Below, one piece after another: positions 36,302 to 46,235 of a stretch of 64,000 nucleotides of DNA. The first letter of the stretch is position 1; the number at the start of each line of letters is the position of its first letter. The stretch comes from Bacteroidaceae bacterium. Its GTDB lineage: Bacteria > Bacteroidota > Bacteroidia > Bacteroidales > Bacteroidaceae. The notes beneath the pieces are model-generated. The model made no database searches, was not told the origin of the DNA, and saw only the letters and a list, made by a program, of their open reading frames with translations. Position numbers and translations under genes: made by a program. The DNA is taken from NCBI GenBank assembly GCA_017416705.1, contig JAFQBG010000002.1:62001-126000 (forward strand), given 5' to 3'.

Positions 36302-36332
36302 ATTGCACTTACAAATTAATGCACTATCTTTG
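36302..36332 (+). promoter_or_regulatory. Candidate promoter of ssrA
   Basis: An ATTG -33 element (36302-36305) and a perfect TATCTTTG -7 box (36325-36332) are 19 bases apart, just upstream of the tmRNA. The precursor would start near 36339 and need about 20 bases trimmed from its 5' end. Confidence 0.65.
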
Positions 36333-36359
36333 CAGCCTACTTTTTTGTTAAAAGCTATC

Positions 36360-36756
36360 GGGGCTATTTGGTTTTGACAGCGGGCAGAAAAGGTATGTAA
36401 GCACGCAGTGCCTCGTCGGTTAGCACTATAATATGAGCCGTCAACAATTATCTGGCGAAAATAACTATGCTCTCGCTGCTTAATCGAAGTACAGTAGATT
36501 AGCTTCATTCCGATACAAGGTGTTGGAACGAGACATCACCCGGACGCAGTTGTTCCGAAGCAATCCGATATGGTGGTGCAGGCAAATCGGGACTAATCGT
36601 GGCAGGCCTCGCTGCCTCGGTGAAAATTTTAGAGGATAAGGTATTGGTTGGTTGTCGCGGTCTTGCCAATGCTCGAAAATTCCACCGATGACTAAGCGTG
36701 TAGAAAGCATATTGTTTCCTCGTTTGGACGAGGGTTCGACTCCCTCTAGCTCCACA
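36360..36756 (+). ncRNA. ssrA: Transfer-messenger RNA (tmRNA)
   Basis: The 5' end GGGGCTATTTGGTTTTGACAG pairs with the 3' end TAGCTCC to form the alanyl acceptor stem, and the T-arm GAGGGTTCGACTCCCTC is intact. The tag frame at 36454-36483 (GGC GAA AAT AAC TAT GCT CTC GCT GCT TAA) encodes GENNYALAA. tmRNA rescues stalled ribosomes with SmpB and marks the product for proteolysis. After the discriminator A the gene reads CAA, so CCA is not encoded and must be added. The 3' end is given to within two bases. Confidence 0.95.
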
Positions 36757-36796
36757 ATAAATGGCGTTTGAAATTCCTTTCAAACGCCATTTATTG
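36755..36796. terminator. Terminator directly abutting tmRNA
   Basis: Nineteen-base perfect arms around a TTCC loop. The stem starts at the 3' end of the tmRNA, so processing must cut at its base. It could also stop transcription arriving from prmA on the other strand. Confidence 0.8.
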
Positions 36797-36869
36797 TGTT
36801 CGGACAGAACGGCGGCATGCCTGCTTAACCACAATTCATGCTACTGCAAGGCATGCCTGTGTAGCAAGC

Positions 36870-37718
36870 CTACTCCTTGACAAAACGGGCCATAGCCCAA
36901 CGATTGTCCTCGGCCGACGCCTCGTAACGCAAGCCGCAACGCGACGCCTCGTCGCTAAGCACAGGAATATCGTCGGTGTAGAAACCACTGATAAAAAGCA
37001 CCGAACCCGCCTGCATGCAAGCCGCATAATGGCGCATATCGGCAAGCAGTATGTTACGGTTTATATTAGCGAATATATAGTGGAATTTGTCATCGGGTGT
37101 CAATACTTCGACACCGCCAAGACGAACATCAATATCGGAAGTGTCATTCAGCAGGATATTTTCTTTGGCATTCTCGTAGGCAAATTCGTCTATATCGACT
37201 GCCACAACAGACGAAGCACCATGCTTACGCGCCAATATAGCAAGCAACGCCGTTCCGCAACCCATATCAAGCACTTTGCAGCCGGCAAGATTGCACGCGA
37301 GTATGGCACGTATCATGTGGCATGTTGTTTGATGATAGCCTGTGCCGAAAGCCATTTTAGGATCGACAACTATGTTGTATCGTGCTTGTGGCACATCGGT
37401 GTGGAATGTACTATGTATGACACATTGGTCATCGACAACTATTGGTTTGAAATAGTTTTTCTCCCACTCCGAGTTCCAATCCTCGCCCTCGATGCACTGC
37501 GAAACAAAACGTATGTCATAGCCATCCAAAGGAAAATCTGCCACAATAGCGGCCACCGAAAATTCATCGTACTGTTCTTGTGGAGCATAGGCCGACAGAC
37601 CGTTGTCGGCAGCCACAAAACTCTCGTAGCCGACGTCGGCCAACACCGAGGCAAGCACATCGGCCGCCGCCTCGCAATAAGGAACAATGGTAAAATCGGT
37701 TTTAATATAATTGTTCAT
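36870..37718 (-). CDS. prmA: Ribosomal protein L11 methyltransferase
   Basis: A 282-residue SAM-dependent enzyme that methylates ribosomal protein L11. The ATG at 37718 (MNNYIKTDFTIVPYCEAAADVLASVLADVG) is chosen because the frame upstream is not conserved-looking and runs across the tamB promoter. The N-terminal substrate-recognition domain is followed by a short linker and the methyltransferase core: FGTGYHQTTCHMIRAIL, then SAM motif I VLDMGCGTALLAILARKHGASSVVAVDID, and IFANINRNILL. A candidate promoter with TTACTTTCG lies just upstream. Confidence 0.9.
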   Translation of the reverse strand: MNNYIKTDFTIVPYCEAAADVLASVLADVGYESFVAADNGLSAYAPQEQYDEFSVAAIVADFPLDGYDIRFVSQCIEGEDWNSEWEKNYFKPIVVDDQCVIHSTFHTDVPQARYNIVVDPKMAFGTGYHQTTCHMIRAILACNLAGCKVLDMGCGTALLAILARKHGASSVVAVDIDEFAYENAKENILLNDTSDIDVRLGGVEVLTPDDKFHYIFANINRNILLADMRHYAACMQAGSVLFISGFYTDDIPVLSDEASRCGLRYEASAEDNRWAMARFVKE

Positions 37719-37853
37719 GGTTTTTATTTTTTTTGCGAAAGTAACAAATTCTATAAACATGCGATGAAACGAAAAGTAAATTTTTACATAAAACATATAA
37801 AAGGAGGGGTAAAAACAAGAAAAATAGCGTTTTTTTTGGTTACTTTGCAAGAT

Positions 37854-40800
37854 ATGAATAGTTCGACCGAGAAAAAAAGCAAGGCACATATAATATTCAA
37901 GATAATAACAAGCCTTATATTTCTTCCCATAATACTTTTATGGGTGGTTATTATATTGCTATACGTTCCACCTGTACAAAAATTTGCAGTGGAAAAAATT
38001 TGCCAAACGGTGAACGAAAATTCCGAGTATAATCTGTCCATTGGAGGCCTGCATCTGGCATTTCCACTCACTGTCACCGTCAATGATTTCACATTGGCAC
38101 AGGATAGCAATATCATAGTAAGCGGAAAACAAATAGCAGTAAATATAAGACCGGCAACACTGCTCAAAGGCGAGTTCGAGGTTAATTATGTATCGGTGGA
38201 CCATACTTCGCTGAATACATACGACATGATAGACGGCATGAGGATAAATGGTCGTATCGGGCATTTCAGAACAACGGCCCGCAACGTAGATGTCATTAAA
38301 GAAAAGGTCGTTATACGCCAAATACACCTTGCCGACACACAAATAGATATAGCCCTGACCGAAAAAAAACAGGACGACGAGGAGGAGGACAGTACATCGG
38401 CACCGCCCACTTGGGTCGTGGAGCTCAGGAATGGCAATATACGTAATTTCAGATTAGGGCTAGACATGCCCCATGACACCACAAGCATCAATGCCGTTAT
38501 AGAAAATTTCAAGATAGATGGAGCCAAGGCCGACCTTGCCTCCAATACATTCGAGGCAAAAAGAGTATTCATCGACAAGAGTCGTTTCAGCTACGACACC
38601 GGCACTGCCGCCGACACTATCGCCCCACTTGAACACCTGCATATTGATGGCATAGACATAGAAACAGGATATATTAAATACAGCGAAAACGATATTAATG
38701 CCGACATCAAAAAAATAGCTTTTGCACAAAAAGGCGGCATACATGTGAACGAGTGTACCATACAGCTGCATGCCGACAGCAGCAATGTGAACATAGAAAA
38801 CATTGCCATGAAAACAAAAAACGGCAGTTACATAGACGCAACAGCCACAATACCGACAGCCATGATAAACGGAGGCAACGGCGGCCGTATGAACAGCAAA
38901 ATAGCCATGTACATAGACAAACGCGACATAAAAGGATTTGTTCCACAAGCCACCTACAACGACATATCATTCCTGCCCGACTCATTGCTGACGGCCCGCC
39001 TGTCGGCACATGGCAATTTGGGTATTATGCAGATAGATACCATTGCCACCAATATACCTACCCTGCTGTCGATGGGAGCCAAAGGATATGCGCGTAATTT
39101 GCACGACACAAAACATATTGATGCCCGGCTGAATTTAAGAGGGGCCGTGCAGGACATATCGCGCATGATACAGGGGCAACATATACCCGACAGCATAGAA
39201 AAACAGAGAATGAGCATAGGCGGCACCATCGCATTGGTACAAGACGAGGCCGACATAGCACTCGGCATGCGCGTAGGGCAACAAGGACAAGCAGCCGTTA
39301 AAGCAAAATATAACATTGCAAACGACACCTACAACGCAAGGGCAAGAATAAAAAGAATGAACATAAGCAACATAATACCTTCGGCAGCGTTGCACGAACT
39401 GACGATGCGCATCAGCGCCGATGGAAAAGGAACAGATATATTCTCGCCACAGACATCCTACAACATAAAAGCACAGATTGACACACTGCGCTACGATAGT
39501 ATATTCCTGCAAAAAATAGATTTGAACGCCACGCAAAACAACAGCCTGTCGAATATAACACTGACAACCCAAAGCCCCAACCTGCAAATGACATTCGAGG
39601 CTGCAACGCGCATCGACAGCAGTTCGATATCAAACAAATCGCACATTGCAGTGGAAAAAGCCGAACTGCATAGTTTCGGTATAACTGCGGCACCGCTCAC
39701 AGCCGGCTTTGTATTCGACATAGATGCCGACACCGACATGCAACAAACGCACAAGGTGACTATTAAAGGCGATAAATTCAGATTGGCGACAGCGCAAAAA
39801 ACATTCACCCCTGCGCCATTGTACATGCAAGGAGCAACATCGCCCGAAATGTCCTATGTACGAATGAACACCGGCGATTTAAACATCAACAGCGCATTAG
39901 ACACCGGATACATGAATTTGTTGGCTGCATTTGAGCGCATCAAAGAACTATACACACAGACACGATACAGCGAAAAAAGTCTGTTCTATGCACAAGACTT
40001 TGAAAAGGAACTGCCCGCAATGTCGGTAGATATAGAATGTGGGCAGAAAAATATAGTAGCCAATTTCCTGCGATTTCACAAAGTAGAATTCAGCGATTTT
40101 AATTTGCATGTAGCGATAGACAGCCTAAAAGGGATAAACAGCGCCGGCGGACTGTACAACCTGAAAAAAGAAGATATGCAGATAGATACCCTGCGTTTCT
40201 TCATGCGACAAAACGAAAACAAGATAAGATATTTTGCAGGCATCAGAACAAGGTCGCTCGACCCCAATCAGCCCAAGCTAAAATTCTATTCGGCACTGTA
40301 CGGTTCGCTGCACAACGATAGTTTGACCACAAATTTTGTATTCCGCGACAACAACGACAATGTAGGAGCAAAAATCGGGCTGAACACAATATTACGTCCC
40401 CAAGGGTTGGATTTCCGTTTCATGCCGAAAGCCACATTGCTAAACAGGCCATTCCATTTTAACGACGACAACTATATATCGCTACACAAGAATTTGGAAA
40501 TACGCGGATATGTGGAAATGAAAGACAGCATGAACTCGGGCATGCGACTCTACACAAGCAACGACAGCACGCTGCTGCACGACATAAGTGCCGAATTGTT
40601 CAACATAGATTTGAAGGCCGTAACAAGCATATTGCCTTTTGCACCCGAGATGCAAGGCACCCTGAACGCCGACCTTCACATGCGACAGAACGATGGATTG
40701 ACAATGTTCAGCAGCGATATTCGCGGCGACAGCATCATGTACAACGGTGTCATGTTGGGCAACGAAACGTTGGAGCTTGCCTACCTGCCAAAAGGGAATA

Positions 40801-42482
40801 CCGCACACTATGTAGATGTGTCGCTCATACATAACGACGAACAGATATTCAACCTGAATGGCGATTACCACGACAACAACGGACACCCCTACATAAATGG
40901 CGAAGCCAACCTGATGCGGTTCCCATTAAAGCTATCCGACGCATTCATAAAAGAGACAGGGCTGCACCTAAACGGATACATCAACGGCGCCTTGGCAGTC
41001 GAGGGCGAAATAGAGGATATTGCATCGAACGGCTACGTACACTTCGACTCGGTGCATATTGACGCGCCCATATTAGGCACCACGCTGCGCATGCCCGATG
41101 ACAAACTAAGCATAGTAGATAACAAACTGACGTTCAACAATTTCAATATTTATGCCAAAGGCGACACCCCATTCCAAGTAAACGGCGACATAGATTTCAA
41201 AGAACTCATCAACCCCGAGTTCAATTTGCGCATGCTTGCCAATAATTACGAGCTTGTAAATGCCAAACGCCGTAAAGGCGCAATGCTATACGGAAATTTA
41301 GCATTGAATATAAATTCGTTTGTACGCGGCACTCTCAATTCCTTGAAAATGTACGGACAGGCAACTGTGCTTGGCAGCAGCAACATAACATACGTGATGC
41401 TTGACAGCCCCCTTGCCGCCGAAAGCGAGCTTGACGGCCTTGTGCAATTTGTAAATTTCGCCGACACCACACAAGTGGCAAAGAGCAACGACGAGGAGAT
41501 AGACTTTGGAAATATGACAATGAACATAACGCTGAACATAGAAGAACGAGCACGCATAAACGCCGATTTCGACGAAAACCGCACCAGCTACATCGAACTG
41601 CAAGGCGGCGGCAACCTATATATGACATATACCAGCGAGGCCGGCATAGGGCTCACAGGCCGCTACACGCTGAACAACGGACTGCTGAAATACACCCTTC
41701 CCATAATACCGCTGAAAACATTTAACATAAAGGAAGGCAGCTACATAAATTGGACAGGAGATTTAATGAACCCCACGCTAAACATCACCGCATTGGAACG
41801 AATGACATCGTCGGTGACGCTGGACGACGGCAATGCCCAAGCAGTAGCATTCGATGTAGGCGTGGAACTGTCAAACACGCTCGACGACATGGGGCTTAGC
41901 TTCACAATGTCGGCACCCGAAAACGCCGCTGTGCAAGACGAACTGAACTCGGTTGACAAAGAGACACTGAACAAGTATGCGGTGACAATGCTTGTGACAG
42001 GAGCATACCTTGGCAGCGACGGCGGCATAACAGTGTCGAACGCCCTCAGTTCATTTATCGACGCCAAGATAAACGACATAGCAGGCAACGCCATGAAGAG
42101 CGTCGATATAAACGTAGGAATAACAGATGTCGAAAACAACGAAACGGGCGGCACATACAAAAACTACTCATTCAGTTTTGCCAAACGGTTCTGGAACGAC
42201 CGTCTCACCGTAATAATAGGCGGCGAGGTAAACAGCGGCGACACCAACAACAAAGACAACAGTTTCATTAACAATGTATCGTTGGAATGGCGATTAAGCG
42301 AAACAGGCAACAGATACATCAGACTGTTCTACGACAAAAACTACGAGTCTATTCTCGAAGGCGAGATTATAGAGACCGGAGTGGGTTATGTATATAAGCG
42401 TAAACTTGACAATTTGAAGGAACTGTTTGTATTCCGCAAAAAAGACGATAACGAAATGCTCATGATTAATTCGCGACGATAA
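37854..42482 (+). CDS. tamB: Translocation and assembly module protein TamB
   Basis: A 1542-residue envelope protein from the ATG at 37854 (MNSSTEKKSKAHIIFKIITSLIFLPIILLWVVIILLYVPPVQKF), with one N-terminal inner-membrane helix. A very long repetitive beta-rich region should form an elongated periplasmic groove. The C-terminal DUF490/TamB domain is seen at GRYTLNNGLLKYTLPIIPLKTFNIKEGSYINWTGDLMNPTLNITALE. The frame is open for another 1.1 kb upstream, but that part is the reverse side of prmA and is not counted. TamB-like proteins help outer membrane assembly and lipid transport. tamL follows after 11 bases. Confidence 0.92.
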   Translation: MNSSTEKKSKAHIIFKIITSLIFLPIILLWVVIILLYVPPVQKFAVEKICQTVNENSEYNLSIGGLHLAFPLTVTVNDFTLAQDSNIIVSGKQIAVNIRPATLLKGEFEVNYVSVDHTSLNTYDMIDGMRINGRIGHFRTTARNVDVIKEKVVIRQIHLADTQIDIALTEKKQDDEEEDSTSAPPTWVVELRNGNIRNFRLGLDMPHDTTSINAVIENFKIDGAKADLASNTFEAKRVFIDKSRFSYDTGTAADTIAPLEHLHIDGIDIETGYIKYSENDINADIKKIAFAQKGGIHVNECTIQLHADSSNVNIENIAMKTKNGSYIDATATIPTAMINGGNGGRMNSKIAMYIDKRDIKGFVPQATYNDISFLPDSLLTARLSAHGNLGIMQIDTIATNIPTLLSMGAKGYARNLHDTKHIDARLNLRGAVQDISRMIQGQHIPDSIEKQRMSIGGTIALVQDEADIALGMRVGQQGQAAVKAKYNIANDTYNARARIKRMNISNIIPSAALHELTMRISADGKGTDIFSPQTSYNIKAQIDTLRYDSIFLQKIDLNATQNNSLSNITLTTQSPNLQMTFEAATRIDSSSISNKSHIAVEKAELHSFGITAAPLTAGFVFDIDADTDMQQTHKVTIKGDKFRLATAQKTFTPAPLYMQGATSPEMSYVRMNTGDLNINSALDTGYMNLLAAFERIKELYTQTRYSEKSLFYAQDFEKELPAMSVDIECGQKNIVANFLRFHKVEFSDFNLHVAIDSLKGINSAGGLYNLKKEDMQIDTLRFFMRQNENKIRYFAGIRTRSLDPNQPKLKFYSALYGSLHNDSLTTNFVFRDNNDNVGAKIGLNTILRPQGLDFRFMPKATLLNRPFHFNDDNYISLHKNLEIRGYVEMKDSMNSGMRLYTSNDSTLLHDISAELFNIDLKAVTSILPFAPEMQGTLNADLHMRQNDGLTMFSSDIRGDSIMYNGVMLGNETLELAYLPKGNTAHYVDVSLIHNDEQIFNLNGDYHDNNGHPYINGEANLMRFPLKLSDAFIKETGLHLNGYINGALAVEGEIEDIASNGYVHFDSVHIDAPILGTTLRMPDDKLSIVDNKLTFNNFNIYAKGDTPFQVNGDIDFKELINPEFNLRMLANNYELVNAKRRKGAMLYGNLALNINSFVRGTLNSLKMYGQATVLGSSNITYVMLDSPLAAESELDGLVQFVNFADTTQVAKSNDEEIDFGNMTMNITLNIEERARINADFDENRTSYIELQGGGNLYMTYTSEAGIGLTGRYTLNNGLLKYTLPIIPLKTFNIKEGSYINWTGDLMNPTLNITALERMTSSVTLDDGNAQAVAFDVGVELSNTLDDMGLSFTMSAPENAAVQDELNSVDKETLNKYAVTMLVTGAYLGSDGGITVSNALSSFIDAKINDIAGNAMKSVDINVGITDVENNETGGTYKNYSFSFAKRFWNDRLTVIIGGEVNSGDTNNKDNSFINNVSLEWRLSETGNRYIRLFYDKNYESILEGEIIETGVGYVYKRKLDNLKELFVFRKKDDNEMLMINSRR

Positions 42483-42493
42483 AAAGAACGAGA

Positions 42494-44815
42494 ATGAAAA
42501 ATTTTAAAGTCGGCATATTATTTCTGTTACTGCTATGTTCCTGTTCCACAACAAAATACATAGAGCAAGGGGAGCAGCTATATACAGGTATAAAAGATAT
42601 TGAATTTGTAGGAAAAGAGGAATATGCCTCGACACCTACGGGCGAGACAGCCATTGCCGAGATTGAGGCTGCGCTGTCGGCTGCACCCAACGCGTCGATA
42701 GCCGGTAGCGCAAGCATGCGCGGCATACCGTTCCGACTATGGTGGTATAACGCATTCTACAAAAGCAAGAGCAAAATAGGCAAATGGTTTTTCAAGAATT
42801 TTGCCACAGCCCCTGTGCTTGTGTCGAAAGTAAACCCCGAGCTTCGCGCACGTGTAGCCACCAACATATTGGACTACTTCGGATATTTCAACGGCAAGGT
42901 CGAGTCGCAAATAATAACAAGCAACAAAAACCCCAAAAAGGCAAAAGTGGCATACAAAGTCACCTTGCACGAGCCATATCGCTTGGACAGCATAGCCTAC
43001 TTGAAATTCAGCGAACGCGCCGACAGCATTATAAAAGCCTCGTGGAACGACAGATTGCTAAAAAGCGGCGAACAATTCAACGTGCATAACCTTAGCGGCG
43101 AACGCGAACGCATAAACACCCTGTTGCGCGACAACGGATACTATTACAGCCAAACAGGCTACATAGAACTCCTTGCCGACACAATAAACAACCATGGGGA
43201 AATAGATTTGCGCATACAACCCACAAACGGGCTTGCGGCGCACATAAAAAAACCATATACAATAGGCACTGTGAACATGCGCGTAATGGACAGCAACAGA
43301 GCACGCATGATGCGCAGCAGCAACAGAACAGCCGACACGTTGCACATGCGACGTATGAACTATATATTCTATGGCAAAAAGCCCCCGGTGCGTCCCGGCG
43401 CACTCATGCGCAATATATTTTTGCGCAACGGGCAGCTATACTCGCAAGAAGGACAGCAAAAGACATTGCAGCAGTTGAGCCAAATGAATATTTTCAGCAA
43501 CGTCAATTTTTCATTCACACAAGAAGAAAACAGCGACACGCTGAACATGAACATAACAGCCATGCTCGACAAGCCATACGATTTCTCATTCGAGCTTAAT
43601 GCAACGTCGAAAAGCAACAGCCAGATAGGCCCCGGCAGCAAGATAAGCCTTTCCAAGAAAAACATTTTCCGTGGCGGCGAAACGCTGAAACTAACCCTGC
43701 AAGGCTCCTACGAATGGCAAACCGACGGAAGTTTGGAGGGGCGTCAGGCAGTGATAAACTCATGGGAGATAGGCACCGATATATCCTTGACCTTCCCTCG
43801 ACTGTTCTTCCCTATTGTGCATCGTCGGCATCTGCGTGTACCGGCATCGACATCGCTACGTATATATGCCGACCAAATGAACCGTTCGGGTTTCTTCAAA
43901 ATGGTGCATGTAGGTGGAGAGGCCGCATACAAAATATATACAAAGCGCACCACAACACACACCGTCATACCGTTCAGACTGACATACGACATGTTGCAAC
44001 GCACCACCGCCAAGTTCGACTCGCTTGCAGCGCACAACCGCTCCATCGCCAATAGTTTTCGCAATCAGTTTATCCCGGCCATGCAATACACCTTCACCTA
44101 CGACAACGCACTCACGCAACATCGTAACAAAACATGGTTGGAGCTATCGCTCACATCGTCGGGCAATATAACATCGTTGGCGTTCATGGCATTTGGCAAA
44201 AAATGGAACGAAAAAGACAAAAACATCATTGGCAACCCCTATGCACAATTCATAAAACTCACAGCCGAGCTACGCCAACTATACCGCATAAGCAGCAAAA
44301 ACCACATAGCCACGCGACTCATGGCAGGAGTCATAAAAAGCTATGGAAACTCCGAGTTTGCGCCATACAGCGAACAATTCTATGTTGGTGGAGCAAACAG
44401 CCTGCGTGCATTCACCGTGCGCAGCATAGGCCCGGGCAGCTACCACCCTGCCGAGGAGTCGCGCTACTCCTATCTGGACCAAACAGGAACATTTAAGTTA
44501 GAGGCCAATATAGAATATCGTTTCAACATGTTCGGCGACCTTAATGGCGCACTGTTTGTTGATGCCGGCAACGTGTGGTTGCTGAAAAAAGAGGAGAACC
44601 GCCCCGGTGGAGAATTCAAGCTAAGCGATTTTGGTCGTCAAATAGCGTTGAACACCGGATTTGGCCTCCGCTACGACCTACAATTCATGGTGTTGCGTTT
44701 GGATTTCGGAATAGCACTGCATGCCCCCTACGACACCGGCAAAAAGGGCTATTACAATATCCCCAGCTTTGGCAAAGGATTTGCTTGGCACTTTGCAATA
44801 GGCTATCCGTTCTAA
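42494..44815 (+). CDS. tamL: Outer membrane assembly lipoprotein TamL (BamA/TamA superfamily)
   Basis: A 773-residue outer membrane protein. The lipoprotein signal MKNFKVGILFLLLLCSCSTTKY marks it as TamL, the lipidated TamA relative of Bacteroidota. POTRA-like domains lie at about 40-340 (GKVESQIITSNKNPKKAKVAYKV; DLRIQPTNGL). The C-terminal Omp85 barrel has the usual YVGGANSLRAFTVRSIGPGSY with LEANIEYRFNMFGDLNGALFVDAGNVW. The final strand ends GFAWHFAIGYPF. It partners with TamB, encoded just upstream. Confidence 0.92.
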   Translation: MKNFKVGILFLLLLCSCSTTKYIEQGEQLYTGIKDIEFVGKEEYASTPTGETAIAEIEAALSAAPNASIAGSASMRGIPFRLWWYNAFYKSKSKIGKWFFKNFATAPVLVSKVNPELRARVATNILDYFGYFNGKVESQIITSNKNPKKAKVAYKVTLHEPYRLDSIAYLKFSERADSIIKASWNDRLLKSGEQFNVHNLSGERERINTLLRDNGYYYSQTGYIELLADTINNHGEIDLRIQPTNGLAAHIKKPYTIGTVNMRVMDSNRARMMRSSNRTADTLHMRRMNYIFYGKKPPVRPGALMRNIFLRNGQLYSQEGQQKTLQQLSQMNIFSNVNFSFTQEENSDTLNMNITAMLDKPYDFSFELNATSKSNSQIGPGSKISLSKKNIFRGGETLKLTLQGSYEWQTDGSLEGRQAVINSWEIGTDISLTFPRLFFPIVHRRHLRVPASTSLRIYADQMNRSGFFKMVHVGGEAAYKIYTKRTTTHTVIPFRLTYDMLQRTTAKFDSLAAHNRSIANSFRNQFIPAMQYTFTYDNALTQHRNKTWLELSLTSSGNITSLAFMAFGKKWNEKDKNIIGNPYAQFIKLTAELRQLYRISSKNHIATRLMAGVIKSYGNSEFAPYSEQFYVGGANSLRAFTVRSIGPGSYHPAEESRYSYLDQTGTFKLEANIEYRFNMFGDLNGALFVDAGNVWLLKKEENRPGGEFKLSDFGRQIALNTGFGLRYDLQFMVLRLDFGIALHAPYDTGKKGYYNIPSFGKGFAWHFAIGYPF

Positions 44816-44876
44816 ATTCCATATATACACAAACAAAGCACCTGCCCACTCATTAAGTTCTACGATATTACAAAAC

Positions 44877-44904
44877 AAGCGAGCGAGATAAACAAAGCTC
44901 GCTT
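44877..44904. terminator. Hairpin downstream of tamL
   Basis: Eight-base arms AAGCGAGC and GCTCGCTT around a 12-base loop, followed by TATTATTTC. It lies 61 bases past the tamL stop and is a fair intrinsic terminator. Confidence 0.5.
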
Positions 44905-44998
44905 TATTATTTCACAGCAAGCGCAGTATATATTCGCGGTTTACAGCAAATATTTAAAAAAAATAAAAAAATAATTATCCTTTTAGAAACAAATTATA

Positions 44999-45006
44999 TA
45001 CCTTTG
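44999..45006 (+). promoter_or_regulatory. Candidate -7 box for the nucleotidyltransferase gene
   Basis: TACCTTTG is a perfect match to TAnnTTTG, 69 bases before the ATG at 45076. The 5' leader would be about 65 bases and A/T-rich, with no structure that I recognise. Confidence 0.45.
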
Positions 45007-45075
45007 CCAAATAGGGGTTATTAGGTCCGCTTTTTAAACGAATAAACTACTTTAACTTTAAATAAAAACAACATT

Positions 45076-45981
45076 ATGAAACCTACACTTTTTGTTTTGG
45101 CAGCCGGAATGGGCAGCCGTTATGGTGGATTGAAACAGCTCGACGGTCTGGGCCCCAATGGCGAGACCATCATGGACTATTCAATTTTTGACGCCATCAG
45201 AGGCGGATTTGGCAAATTGGTATTTGTTATTCGCAAGGACTTTGAGCAGGATTTCCGCGACAAAGTTTTGAGTAAATACGAGGGTCACATACCCACAGAA
45301 CTCGTATTCCAAGCCATAGACAACCTGCCCGAAGGATTTACTGCACCGGCAGAGCGCACAAAGCCATGGGGCACAAACCACGCCGTACTCATGGGTAAGG
45401 ATGTTATTAAAGAGCCCTTCGCTGTTATAAACGCCGACGACTTCTACGGACGCGACGCATTCGCCGTAATGGGTAAATGGCTTAGCGACCTGCCCGAAGG
45501 CAGCACAGGCAAATACAGCATGGTAGGTTTCCGTATCTGCAATACACTGAGCGAGAATGGCAGCGTGGCACGCGGTATATGCGAGAAAAACGAGCAGAAC
45601 ATGTTGACAGGCGTTGTTGAGCGCACCGAGATTATGCGTGTAGATGGCCCCATCTGCTACAAAGACGAAGAGGGAGCATGGCAGCCCGTTGGCGAGGAGA
45701 CACCCGTATCGATGAACTTCTGGGGCTTCACACCCGACTACTTCAAATATTCCGAGGAGCAGTTCATCGACTTCCTGAAAGAGAATGCCGACAAGCCCAA
45801 AGCAGAATATTTCATCCCCTTGGTTGTCAATAACTTGACAACTACCGGCAAAGCAAGCTGCGAAGTTCTGGACACTACTGCAAAATGGTTTGGTGTGACA
45901 TACGCAGCCGACCGTCCTGCAACAGTCGAGAAAATACAATCGCTTGTAGATGCAGGCGAATATCCCGAAAAACTATTCTGA
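45076..45981 (+). CDS. Sugar-phosphate nucleotidyltransferase
   Basis: A 301-residue NTP-transferase. The nucleotide-binding loop is LFVLAAGMGSRYGGLKQLDGLGPNGETIMDYSIFDAIRGGF, with the G-x-G-x-R-like pattern of the family. A DD metal site appears in VINADDFYGRDAF. It probably joins UTP, GTP or dTTP to a sugar phosphate, but the sugar cannot be told. Similar stand-alone proteins are common in Bacteroides. It stands alone between two terminators. Confidence 0.85.
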   Translation: MKPTLFVLAAGMGSRYGGLKQLDGLGPNGETIMDYSIFDAIRGGFGKLVFVIRKDFEQDFRDKVLSKYEGHIPTELVFQAIDNLPEGFTAPAERTKPWGTNHAVLMGKDVIKEPFAVINADDFYGRDAFAVMGKWLSDLPEGSTGKYSMVGFRICNTLSENGSVARGICEKNEQNMLTGVVERTEIMRVDGPICYKDEEGAWQPVGEETPVSMNFWGFTPDYFKYSEEQFIDFLKENADKPKAEYFIPLVVNNLTTTGKASCEVLDTTAKWFGVTYAADRPATVEKIQSLVDAGEYPEKLF

Positions 45982-45995
45982 TAGCGGATATTTAT

Positions 45996-46033
45996 AAATG
46001 ATAAAGGCGACCAATAGGTCGCCTTTATCATTT
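45996..46033 (+). terminator. Strong hairpin terminator
   Basis: Seventeen-base perfect arms (45996-46012 and 46017-46033) around an AATA loop, ending TTTATCATTT. It lies 14 bases after the nucleotidyltransferase stop. Confidence 0.85.
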
Positions 46034-46152
46034 ATATATCCCCCCAAAAAAGCCGTTTCGTATCCCTGCATTGTGACACAATGCAATGTTTTTACCCACA
46101 GACACGTCACAGGAGAACTTTTAATTTATTTATAGACAATAATAACTAACAA

Positions 46153-46186
46153 GAGGCCGGGTCAAAAGTAATTTTGGCTCGGCCTC
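46153..46186. terminator. Hairpin downstream of the YfaP-like lipoprotein gene
   Basis: GAGGCCG (46153-46159) and CGGCCTC (46180-46186) pair, and the inner CAAAA/TTTTG extends the stem. It lies 49 bases past the minus-strand stop. The tract after it is only moderately T-rich. Confidence 0.5.
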
Positions 46187-46235
46187 ATTTGTTTTGCGGT
46201 TGAGAAACAGCTACTCTATATAGCTATTTGAACTA

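Noticed and set aside
36731-36754. tRNA-like T-arm considered as a separate tRNA gene
   Set aside because: It is the 3' part of tmRNA; the matching acceptor strand is at 36360-36366 and the tag frame lies between.
36768-37853. Long upstream extension of the tamB frame, giving an apparent 1904-residue protein
   Set aside because: The extra 362 codons are the reverse strand of prmA plus the tmRNA terminator. A membrane-helix N-terminus typical of TamB begins at the ATG at 37854.
45181-45939. 252-codon minus-strand frame
   Set aside because: Antisense of the nucleotidyltransferase gene, which has clear family motifs.
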